A DNA stretch of 5,014 nt from Clostridiales bacterium DTU092 (GTDB lineage: Bacteria > Bacillota > Clostridia > Caldicoprobacterales > Caldicoprobacteraceae), in contig LFTM01000049.1 of assembly GCA_001513505.1 (NCBI GenBank), positions 1-5,014 on the forward strand, in the 5' to 3' direction. Under the pieces are notes generated by a model, which was not told where the DNA came from, ran no database searches, and saw nothing but the letters and a program-made list of their open reading frames with translations. The position numbers were made by a program, and so were the translations under genes. Below are positions 1 to 5,009 of this stretch, piece after piece (positions within the stretch are counted from its first letter, which is position 1; every line of letters begins with the position of its first letter).

Positions 1-163
1 CCCGCCGAATCCGTCCCGGAGCTGTGAGCTGAACTGGGAGTAGGCTCTACCGGTGCCAAACCGTTATAAGGCAAATGAGGTGGAGGGTTGTCCCTCAACC
101 AGAGTGGCAACGCGGGAATTTGTTCTCGTCTCTGATTATTATGAGATGAGAATTTTTCTTTTT
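1..163 (+). promoter_or_regulatory. T-box leader (tRNA-Ser-sensing riboswitch) of serS, 5' end cut off
   Basis: T-box leaders bind uncharged tRNA and then let transcription continue into the synthetase gene. The diagnostic T-box element AGAGTGGCAACGCGGG lies at 101-116. The antiterminator can be drawn from the sequence: 100-104 pairs with 130-134 and 113-118 pairs with 123-128. This leaves a bulge with TGGC at 105-108, which is complementary to GCCA, the 3' end of a tRNA with discriminator G, as in both serine tRNAs of this window. A competing terminator uses the same 3' strand. GGGAGTAGG at 36-44 resembles the conserved linker after Stem I. The specifier is probably TCC (Ser) at 10-12, preceded by GAA, but most of Stem I and the promoter lie outside the window, so the codon assignment is tentative. 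The T-box call itself is secure. Confidence 0.93.
123..163 (+). terminator. T-box-controlled attenuator terminator before serS
   Basis: A 10-bp stem is formed by 123-132 and 143-152 (one G-U pair) with a 10-nt loop. It is followed by a T-rich run at 153-163 broken by one C. Its left arm includes the bases needed for the antiterminator (123-128 and 130-132), so the two folds exclude each other. Without uncharged tRNA-Ser this hairpin should stop transcription before serS. Confidence 0.9.
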
Positions 164-190
164 GGAGGGTAAATTTGCTCAATAAATATC

Positions 191-195
191 GGAGG
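191..195 (+). promoter_or_regulatory. serS: Ribosome binding site deciding the serS start
   Basis: GGAGG ends 8 bases before ATG at 204. A longer reading from the in-frame GTG at 195 would begin inside this Shine-Dalgarno sequence and is therefore unlikely. The ATG also gives the N-terminus MLDPRLIRTNPE that is typical of bacterial seryl-tRNA synthetases. Confidence 0.85.
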
Positions 196-203
196 TGTTA
201 TTA

Positions 204-1478
204 ATGCTGGACCCTAGATTGATACGAACAAATCCCGAGCTTGTGAGGGAAAAATTATCAAAAAGAAAAGAAGATGTGGATCTGGATAGATTTTTGGAAC
301 TGGATGAAAAGAGAAGGTCTTATATAGGAGAAGTTGAAAAGTTAAAGAACAGGAGAAATGTTGTTAGCCAGCAAATTGCCAGGTTCAAAAAGGAAAAAAA
401 AGATGTAGACGATATCATAAAAGAAATGAAACAGGTATCCGATACTATTAAGGAATATGATGATAAAATCAGGGAGCTGGAACAGCAGCTTAATGAAATA
501 CTGCTTACCATTCCCAATATCCCCCATGACTCCGTGCCGGAAGGAGATTCGGAGGAACAAAACGTTGAGGTCAGGCGGTGGGGGCAGCCTAAAGAGTATA
601 CTTTTACGCCCAAAGCTCACTGGGATATAGGAGAAGAGTTAGGTATACTTGACTTTAGCGCAGCCGCGAAAGTGACCGGTTCACGGTTTACCTTCTACCG
701 AGGTATGGGAGCACGTTTGGAGAGGGCGTTGATAAATTTTATGCTGGATGTGCATACTACCCAGCACGGCTATGTTGAAGTGTTTCCCCCGTTTATGGTT
801 CACCGCAGGAGCATGATAGGAACCGGGCAGTTGCCTAAATTCGAAGAGGACGCTTTCAAAGTTGAAGGTACAGAGTATTTTCTCATTCCAACGGCAGAGG
901 TGCCGGTTACCAACATGCACAGGGAAGAAATTCTTGATGGGAATAAACTGCCTTTGAAATATGTGGCTTACAGCGGATGTTTCCGTGCCGAGGCAGGAGC
1001 TGCAGGACGGGATACACGAGGTCTGATACGACAGCATCAGTTCAACAAAGTAGAGCTGGTAAAGTTTGTAAGACCGGAAGATTCTTATGATGAACTGGAG
1101 AAACTGGTTGCAGATGCTGAGAAGATTCTCCAGCTTCTCGAACTGCCTTATAGGGTGGTGCTTATGTGCACAGCTGATCTTGGTTTTACTGCTGCTAAAA
1201 AATATGACATTGAGGTTTGGATGCCCAGCTATAACAGATATGTTGAGATTTCGTCATGCAGCAATTTTGAGGATTTCCAGGCCCGGAGGGCAGATATAAA
1301 GTATCGTATGGATGTCAAGGACAGAGCTAAATACGTTCATACCCTGAATGGATCAGGTCTGGCCATAGGCCGGACGCTGGCAGCTGTTCTGGAGAACTAT
1401 CAGCAGGAAGATGGAACGGTGATTATTCCTGAAAAATTAGTTCCTTATATGGGTGGTGTTGAAAGGATTTCAAAATAA
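204..1478 (+). CDS. serS: Seryl-tRNA synthetase (SerRS)
   Basis: This cytosolic class II enzyme joins serine to tRNA-Ser using ATP, and commonly also charges tRNA-Sec. The product is 424 residues, the usual bacterial length. Residues 1-10 are the typical start (MLDPRLIRTN). Residues about 27-102 are rich in K, E, Q and L and form the long antiparallel coiled-coil arm that grips the long variable arm of tRNA-Ser. The catalytic core follows: the TAE serine-binding motif is at 230-232, motif 2 spans 260-284 (FRAEAGAAGRDTRGLIRQHQ and the following FNKVE), and motif 3 is GLAIGRTLAAVLEN at 385-398. No key residue appears lost. The gene sits behind a T-box leader, so expression should rise when uncharged tRNA-Ser accumulates. 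Two serine tRNA genes lie downstream, 218 bases past the stop, under their own promoter. I see no clear terminator directly after serS, so some read-through into the tRNAs is possible. Confidence 0.98.
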   Translation: MLDPRLIRTNPELVREKLSKRKEDVDLDRFLELDEKRRSYIGEVEKLKNRRNVVSQQIARFKKEKKDVDDIIKEMKQVSDTIKEYDDKIRELEQQLNEILLTIPNIPHDSVPEGDSEEQNVEVRRWGQPKEYTFTPKAHWDIGEELGILDFSAAAKVTGSRFTFYRGMGARLERALINFMLDVHTTQHGYVEVFPPFMVHRRSMIGTGQLPKFEEDAFKVEGTEYFLIPTAEVPVTNMHREEILDGNKLPLKYVAYSGCFRAEAGAAGRDTRGLIRQHQFNKVELVKFVRPEDSYDELEKLVADAEKILQLLELPYRVVLMCTADLGFTAAKKYDIEVWMPSYNRYVEISSCSNFEDFQARRADIKYRMDVKDRAKYVHTLNGSGLAIGRTLAAVLENYQQEDGTVIIPEKLVPYMGGVERISK

Positions 1479-1609
1479 TCCTCTCAACATACCCGATATA
1501 TTTCCAACATATAAGTATATGAAATGCAGTTTAATGGTGGTTGAGATATCACATGGATTTGTGTTCGAACTCCCAGAAAAGCCCATGGACACAACCCGCA
1601 AAAACATTA

Positions 1610-1638
1610 TTGACACTGTTCGGTTGTTTTGTTATACT
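1610..1638 (+). promoter_or_regulatory. Near-consensus vegetative promoter for the two tRNA-Ser genes
   Basis: The -35 box is TTGACA (1610-1615) and the -10 box is TATACT (1633-1638), with an ideal 17-base spacer. Transcription should start near 1645, about 52 bases before the first tRNA. A strong constitutive promoter fits stable-RNA genes. The -10 box is also the outer end of a large palindrome, described separately. Confidence 0.88.
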
Positions 1639-1675
1639 ATATTAGCACAGCTCAAACTGAGCGTGATATAGTATA
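1633..1675. repeat. 43-bp imperfect palindrome over the tRNA promoter -10 box and start site
   Basis: The outer arms TATACTATAT (1633-1642) and ATATAGTATA (1666-1675) are exact reverse complements. Inside them CAC (1646-1648) matches GTG (1663-1665), and GCTCA (1650-1654) matches TGAGC (1658-1662) around an AAC loop. Only TAG (1643-1645) and A1649 are unpaired, giving 18 matched pairs. As DNA it could be an operator or cruciform. As RNA, most of it past the start site would be in the leader, but the outer left arm would not be transcribed. That argues for a DNA-level role, or for chance plus AT richness in the outer arm. The function is unknown. Confidence 0.7.
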
Positions 1676-1696
1676 TTTATTGGGTAATATAACTGC

Positions 1697-1785
1697 GGAG
1701 AGATGTCCGAGTGGTTTAAGGAGCTGGTCTTGAAAACCAGTGACACCGCAAGGTGCCGGGGGTTCGAATCCCTCTCTCTCCGCCA
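1697..1785 (+). tRNA. tRNA-Ser(UGA), CCA encoded
   Basis: This is a class II tRNA of 89 bases. The acceptor stem GGAGAGA (1697-1703) pairs with TCTCTCC (1775-1781). Discriminator G is at 1782 and the encoded CCA at 1783-1785. The anticodon stem is 1724-1728 with 1736-1740, and the anticodon TGA is at 1731-1733, reading UCA and, by wobble, other UCN codons. The T stem is 1758-1762 with 1770-1774 around the loop TTCGAAT. The long variable arm between the anticodon and T stems is the serine hallmark recognised by SerRS. It is transcribed with the next tRNA from the promoter at 1610-1638. Confidence 0.98.
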
Positions 1786-1794
1786 AAGGAACGT

Positions 1795-1888
1795 GGAGAA
1801 GTACCCAAGTTGGCCGAAGGGGCGCCCCTGCTAAGGGCGTAGGTCGGATGAAACCGGCGCGAGGGTTCAAATCCCTCCTTCTCCGCCA
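1795..1888 (+). tRNA. tRNA-Ser(GCU), CCA encoded
   Basis: This is a class II tRNA of 94 bases. The acceptor stem GGAGAAG (1795-1801) pairs with CTTCTCC (1878-1884). Discriminator G is at 1885 and CCA at 1886-1888. The anticodon stem is 1823-1827 with 1835-1839, and the anticodon GCT is at 1830-1832, reading AGU and AGC. The T stem GAGGG (1861-1865) pairs with CCCTC (1873-1877) around the loop TTCAAAT. A long variable arm is present. Only 9 bases separate it from tRNA-Ser(UGA), so the pair is almost surely co-transcribed. Its 3' end faces the recombinase-like remnant on the minus strand. Confidence 0.98.
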
Positions 1889-2176
1889 TTCATATCCAAA
1901 AAATTTTAATTCTATTTTATTAGGGTTTTTATAAACCCTAATTTTTATGCCTTTTTTAGCGTCGCCGTATACAATAATGTTAGATACAAATCTTTGAATG
2001 ATGTTTTTTTGTGCCTGTTTAGGAAGGCCGTCTATACTTACTGATCTAAATTCTGCTATTAATTCATCTGAAGTCTTGTTTTTTGCTTCTGGAATGCTAG
2101 TTATATTTATTTCTGAATATTTTATAGATATTATTCTTTCCGAACTTTTTGCCCAGCTTTGTTTTATAACTAGGTA
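1889..2176 (-). pseudogene. Remnant of a site-specific recombinase (C-terminal part, probably serine type)
   Basis: On the minus strand an uninterrupted frame follows the stop TAA (2179-2177) and has no ATG, GTG or TTG before the tRNA region, so it is a fragment and not a gene. The 96 codons shown here encode a hydrophilic, protein-like sequence. The segment NIIQRFVSNIIVYGD and the KIRVYKNPNKIEL stretch after it have the rhythm of the last strand-helix part of large serine recombinases, which often end in a hydrophobic 'IVVYDD...I.I' pattern. That family call is from memory of the pattern and is moderate at best. The frame stays open through both antisense tRNA genes to a stop at 1654-1652, but that extension is a tRNA-antisense artefact. 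The original stop is therefore not identifiable. The orientation, 3' end against a tRNA 3' end, matches the usual layout of an integrated element's integrase. The plus-strand open frame at 1998-2180 is its antisense shadow. Confidence 0.45.
1919..1946 (+). terminator. Rho-independent terminator of the tRNA-Ser pair
   Basis: The stem is 1919-1928 with 1933-1942 (core TTAGGGTTT with AAACCCTAA, no mismatch) around a 4-base loop, followed by a T run to 1946. It begins 30 bases after the second tRNA. In the minus-strand reading it falls inside the recombinase-like remnant, near the C-terminal end of that frame. Confidence 0.88.
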
Positions 2177-2237
2177 TTAAATGAATTTATATTGTGTGGT
2201 ATACTATTTCGTTGACAGCAAGATATGGCCCTATTAG

Positions 2238-2381
2238 GTTTCAAAAAGTTTGAGATTTTTGGCCAATGATGGGTTTAAAAAGGACATTAATCCTTGGCGC
2301 ATAAAGCGGAAAAAATTGAATGAGGCAGCGGAGGCAGTGCTGCAAGTGAAAAAACCTAGGGTGAATGATATAATGATATAA
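2238..2381 (+). pseudogene. Possible gene fragment, 47 codons, unrecognised
   Basis: An open frame follows the stop TAG (2235-2237) and ends at TAA (2379-2381). It lacks an ATG near its front and has no ribosome binding site before it. A TTG at about 2250 is the only early alternative start. The C-terminal two thirds are charged and look helical (KRKKLNEAAEAVLQVKKPR), which reads more like protein than like random AT-rich DNA. Its last codons share a 14-base exact repeat, in the same reading phase, with the methyltransferase's NDI region. I do not recognise a family. It may be a chance frame. Confidence 0.25.
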
Positions 2382-2524
2382 AGGAGTGATTGTAAGCCGA
2401 TCGTAGGTAAAGTATATTTTACGTGAACATATGCGTCCAGCCTTTGGGATCTTGTAAAGATAAGTATATGATGATTGTTGGTTTTAGAGGATGAATAGGA
2501 GAAACTGCCAGTATAATATTTTAG

Positions 2525-2644
2525 GGAGTAAAGAAGAAGAGGGACAGTATTTATGTTTATAGAGAGATAAATCTGTGTGATGAAGCTTTTCTACTAGGTT
2601 ATGAGGTTTCAAAGGAGATTAATTCCAACAAACGCTCTTACTAA
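2525..2644 (+). pseudogene. Possible gene fragment, 39 codons, unrecognised
   Basis: An open frame runs from after TAG (2522-2524) to TAA (2642-2644). It contains protein-like segments such as YREINLCDEAFLLGYEVSKE but has no start codon at its front. Upstream in the same frame, an open stretch from GTG 2423 is broken by TGA (2492-2494) and TAG (2522-2524). This is what a decaying gene would look like, though AT-rich non-coding DNA can give the same picture. It overlaps the upstream extension of the methyltransferase frame, which is in another phase and probably not translated. Confidence 0.2.
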
Positions 2645-2670
2645 ATTTGATAAATATAACAAAATCAAAC

Positions 2671-2699
2671 TTAAAGCCACGACCAACATATGCTATAAT
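2671..2699 (+). promoter_or_regulatory. Extended -10 promoter of the restriction-modification operon
   Basis: TATAAT at 2694-2699 is a perfect -10 box, with an upstream TG at 2691-2692 making an extended -10 (TGCTATAAT). The best -35 is TTAAAG (2671-2676) at 17-base spacing, a weak match of three of six. This is typical when an extended -10 compensates. Transcription would begin near 2706, giving a leader of about 20 bases. This supports the methyltransferase start at 2727 over the in-frame ATG at 2601, which lies upstream of the promoter. Confidence 0.75.
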
Positions 2700-2715
2700 A
2701 GATTAAAGATAAGAC

Positions 2716-2721
2716 GAGGTG
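2716..2721 (+). promoter_or_regulatory. Ribosome binding site deciding the methyltransferase start
   Basis: GAGGTG sits 5 bases before ATG at 2727. No comparable site precedes the in-frame ATG at 2601. The 42 extra residues from 2601 would be K/R/N-rich and unlike the family N-terminus. Confidence 0.75.
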
Positions 2722-2726
2722 AGTTT

Positions 2727-3569
2727 ATGAGAATCAATCCACTTTGTGCTCCCGTGCTAAAGTGGGCAGGAGGGAAACGGCAATTACTAAAAGATATAAA
2801 AAAACATATACCAGAGAGATTTTCTACTTATTATGAGCCCTTTTTTGGTGGTGGAGCTGTTTTGTTCGAATTACAACCTAATAGGGCTGTGGTGAATGAT
2901 ATAAATGAGGAATTGATGAATGTTTATTTGGTTATACGAGATCATGTTGAAGAACTAATTGAAGAATTAAGAAATCATGAAGAAAAAAATAGTGAAGAAT
3001 ATTATTACGAAATAAGAGAATTAGACAGAGACAAAGAAAAATATAATCAGTTAAGCAATATAAAAAGAGCTTCAAGGATAATATATTTAAACAAAACATG
3101 CTATAATGGTTTGTTTCGTGTGAATTCACAGGGTCAGTTTAATGTACCTTATGGAAGGTATAAAAACCCAGATATTGTAAATGAAGTTACATTAAGAGCA
3201 GTAAGTAATTATTTTAATAAAGCCAATATAACTTTTAAATGCGGAGATTTTGAAGAAACAGTTAAGGGGGCTAGAAAGGGCAGTTTTGTATATTTTGACC
3301 CACCTTATGATCCGATTAGTGACACAAGCAGCTTTACAGGTTATGATTTAAATGGTTTTAACAAAGAAGATCAAATAAGACTTAAAAAGCTTTGCGATAA
3401 ATTAAATGAAAGAGGTGTAAAATTCCTACTTTCAAATTCAGCTACAAAATTTATATTGGGTTTGTATGATGGTTATAACATAGAAATAGTTCAAGCCAAC
3501 AGAGCGATTAATTCTAAAGGAGATAAGAGAGGAAAAGTTGATGAAGTGTTGGTGAAGAATTATGAATGA
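2727..3569 (+). CDS. DNA adenine-N6 methyltransferase, Dam/DpnM-like (D12 class)
   Basis: The enzyme moves a methyl group from S-adenosylmethionine to the N6 of adenine in a short DNA site. The 280-residue product has the usual length for this class. The N-terminal LKWAGGKRQLL (11-21) and EPFFGGGAVLF (37-47) form the AdoMet-binding region. VVNDIN (55-60) carries the ND motif. NKTCYNGLFRVNSQGQFNVP (122-141), followed by YGRYKNP, is the conserved target-recognition and core segment. The catalytic motif DPPY is at 191-194, followed by SSFTGYDLNGF, and the C-terminus has the conserved RGKVDEVLVKNY. Close resemblance to Dam and DpnM points to GATC, but M.EcoRV (GATATC) belongs to the same class, so specificity is inferred. 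The gene is first in a two-gene operon and overlaps the putative nuclease gene by 8 bases, so the protective enzyme is translated first. The region is AT-richer than serS and seems acquired. An in-frame ATG at 2601 was rejected as start. Confidence 0.95.
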   Translation: MRINPLCAPVLKWAGGKRQLLKDIKKHIPERFSTYYEPFFGGGAVLFELQPNRAVVNDINEELMNVYLVIRDHVEELIEELRNHEEKNSEEYYYEIRELDRDKEKYNQLSNIKRASRIIYLNKTCYNGLFRVNSQGQFNVPYGRYKNPDIVNEVTLRAVSNYFNKANITFKCGDFEETVKGARKGSFVYFDPPYDPISDTSSFTGYDLNGFNKEDQIRLKKLCDKLNERGVKFLLSNSATKFILGLYDGYNIEIVQANRAINSKGDKRGKVDEVLVKNYE

Positions 3570-4839
3570 AACAAAAAATAATGTAGCTTGGGAACAGATT
3601 TTCAAGAAATATAGAATATTAGAAAAAATAAAGAAAGATGGAGTATTTGAGATAAATTCTGGGCAGATAAACGAATATAGAGAAGCAAGATTAATGACAA
3701 AGTTTGATCATCGAAAGAATTTACCCAAGATTTTTGATGAAAACAATCTCTCTATCCTCCCTATTACTAGAGGGAGTTATTTAATTGCACAATTTGAGGT
3801 TTATCATAGCTTTGAGAAAAGAGAAACAGAAATAGTCAAAATTCCATTTCCGACATATATTGAAAGCATTGATTATGAAAATATAACAAGTGAGGCCGCA
3901 GCTTTAAACTGTGCTTATGTTTCAGGTATATTGGCCGACTTTATTGATGATGAAGAAATAGTTCCGACTGTTACTGGTCGAATGAGTTCTGATGCGTTTC
4001 GGTTTTATATTAACACTTATTTAGGCTCAAAGTTCGAAGTTAATGTTACTAATGCCCAAATTGAGGTGGACGGCGGCTATGAAGGATTAGAAACTTTCTC
4101 CTTAATTGAAGCGAAAAACTCATTATCAGATGATTTTATAATACGGCAAATATATTACCCTTATAGATTGTGGTATAGTAAAATTAGCAAGAAAGTTAAG
4201 CCGATATTTATGACTTATTCTAACGGTATTTTTACTTTTTATGAGTATGAGTTTCTAGAACCAGAAAATTATAATTCCCTCACTCTCATCAAACATAAGA
4301 AATATAGCATAGAAGAAACAGAGATTGAACTTGATGATATAATTGAGATCTATAAAACAACAAGAACTATAAAAGAGCCAGAAGTTCCATTCCCACAAGC
4401 AGATTCGTTTGAAAGGGTTATTAATCTTTGCGAGCTTTTAAATGAATCAGAGTTAACTAGAGATGAGATAACATCAAATTACGATTTTGATTCTAGACAA
4501 ACAAATTATTACACAGATGCAGCTAGATACTTGGGATTAGTACATAAGCGTAGAAAAAGCAGAGAAGTGATGTTTTCATTGACAGAAGAGGGGGAGAGAT
4601 TGTTTAAACTTAAATATAAACCAAGACAATTAAAATTTGTCCAATTAATTTTATCCCACAAAGTTTTTAGAGAGGTTTTTAAACTATGTATAGAAAACGA
4701 GGAAATACCAGATAGACATGAAGTAGTAAGAATTATGAAGCGTAGTAACTTGTATAATATAAAATCCCAGGACACATTTTATAGACGTGCTCAAACTATT
4801 ACGAGTTGGATTAATTGGATATTACAGTTGATTAGATAA
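3562..4839 (+). CDS. Putative type II restriction endonuclease (PD-(D/E)XK-like, winged-helix C-terminus)
   Basis: The 425-residue soluble protein probably cuts DNA lacking the methylation made by its neighbour. Residues 1-100 form a mixed N-terminal domain with FDHRKNLPKIF at 48-58. The likely nuclease core spans about 135-235: EVDGG (168-172) supplies D170, and LIEAKN (181-186) supplies E183 and K185, together a D-x12-E-x-K pattern. RQIYYPYRLW (195-204) follows. I associate this combination with proteins annotated as type II restriction enzymes, but that is from memory. Residues about 280-350 look like a winged helix-turn-helix (ELTRDEIT, then FSLTEEGERLF), a plausible DNA-reading domain. 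The tail to 425 is helical and basic. It does not resemble DpnII as I remember it. ATG 3562 overlaps the methyltransferase stop (3567-3569), with GGTGA at 3551-3555 as ribosome binding site, so translation is probably coupled. Composition is strongly AT-rich: 3601-3660 has 12 G+C of 60, against 32 of 60 at 1321-1380 in serS. No controller protein gene is visible. Confidence 0.75.
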   Translation: MNETKNNVAWEQIFKKYRILEKIKKDGVFEINSGQINEYREARLMTKFDHRKNLPKIFDENNLSILPITRGSYLIAQFEVYHSFEKRETEIVKIPFPTYIESIDYENITSEAAALNCAYVSGILADFIDDEEIVPTVTGRMSSDAFRFYINTYLGSKFEVNVTNAQIEVDGGYEGLETFSLIEAKNSLSDDFIIRQIYYPYRLWYSKISKKVKPIFMTYSNGIFTFYEYEFLEPENYNSLTLIKHKKYSIEETEIELDDIIEIYKTTRTIKEPEVPFPQADSFERVINLCELLNESELTRDEITSNYDFDSRQTNYYTDAARYLGLVHKRRKSREVMFSLTEEGERLFKLKYKPRQLKFVQLILSHKVFREVFKLCIENEEIPDRHEVVRIMKRSNLYNIKSQDTFYRRAQTITSWINWILQLIR

Positions 4840-4847
4840 ATACGTAT

Positions 4848-4871
4848 AGCGGCGAATAGGCTGCTTTTTTT
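4848..4871 (+). terminator. Rho-independent terminator of the restriction-modification operon
   Basis: The stem AGCGGC (4848-4853) pairs with GCTGCT (4860-4865), with one G-U pair, around the 6-base loop GAATAG. A run of T follows to 4871. It begins 8 bases after the nuclease stop, closing the two-gene operon. Confidence 0.82.
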
Positions 4872-4940
4872 AATGCAAAATGATATTTATTACCGAGAGA
4901 GGGAACTATTAAGTAATAATGAAACAGAGCTGAGTTTTGC

Positions 4941-4953
4941 CTAGAATATCTAG
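4941..4953. repeat. Small inverted repeat CTAGA-ATA-TCTAG
   Basis: Two perfect 5-base arms flank ATA. There is no T run after it, so it is not a terminator. It lies 12 bases before the TATAAT at 4966. Short and AT-rich, it may be chance. Confidence 0.35.
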
Positions 4954-4995
4954 AGATTAAGTCTATATAATGGTGTAAAAAGAAAAATAATAAGT

Positions 4996-5009
4996 TGAGC
5001 CAAAGCTCA
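4996..5009. repeat. Small inverted repeat TGAGC-CAAA-GCTCA
   Basis: Two perfect 5-base arms flank CAAA close to the right window edge. The same arm pair in the opposite order (GCTCA-AAC-TGAGC) forms the centre of the tRNA promoter palindrome at 1650-1662. A larger structure could continue past the window. Confidence 0.35.

Larger units (their letters stand above)
2177..2670. other. Region without an intact gene; probable decayed mobile-element DNA
   Basis: Nearly 500 bases between the recombinase remnant and the methyltransferase promoter carry no complete gene on either strand. They contain two short plus-strand frames, listed separately, and a ribosome-binding-like AAAGGAG at 2380-2386 with no usable start after it. 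Two exact direct repeats touch the region: AGGTTTCAAA at 2236-2245 and 2604-2613, and GGTGAATGATATAA at 2360-2373 and 2891-2904. No tRNA, CRISPR repeat or second copy of the tRNA 3' end was seen. Confidence 0.5.

Noticed and set aside
1559..1575. GTTCGAACTCCC resembling a tRNA T-loop, hinting at a tRNA fragment used as an attachment site
   Set aside because: The bases on either side do not form a T stem and no acceptor stem or CCA follows.
1453..1671. Plus-strand 72-residue frame starting inside the serS 3' end
   Set aside because: It overlaps serS in another phase, has no ribosome binding site and runs through the tRNA promoter.
1652..1870. Minus-strand open frame of 72 residues across both tRNAs
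   Set aside because: It is the antisense of two tRNA-Ser genes. Such frames stay open by composition and are a known false protein call. There is no ribosome binding site.
1998..2180. Plus-strand 60-residue open frame rich in hydrophobic residues
   Set aside because: It is the antisense shadow of the recombinase-like minus-strand frame, with no ribosome binding site or promoter.
2601..2726. N-terminal extension of the methyltransferase from ATG 2601
   Set aside because: The promoter -10 box at 2694-2699 and the ribosome binding site at 2716-2721 lie inside it, and the family N-terminus starts at 2727.
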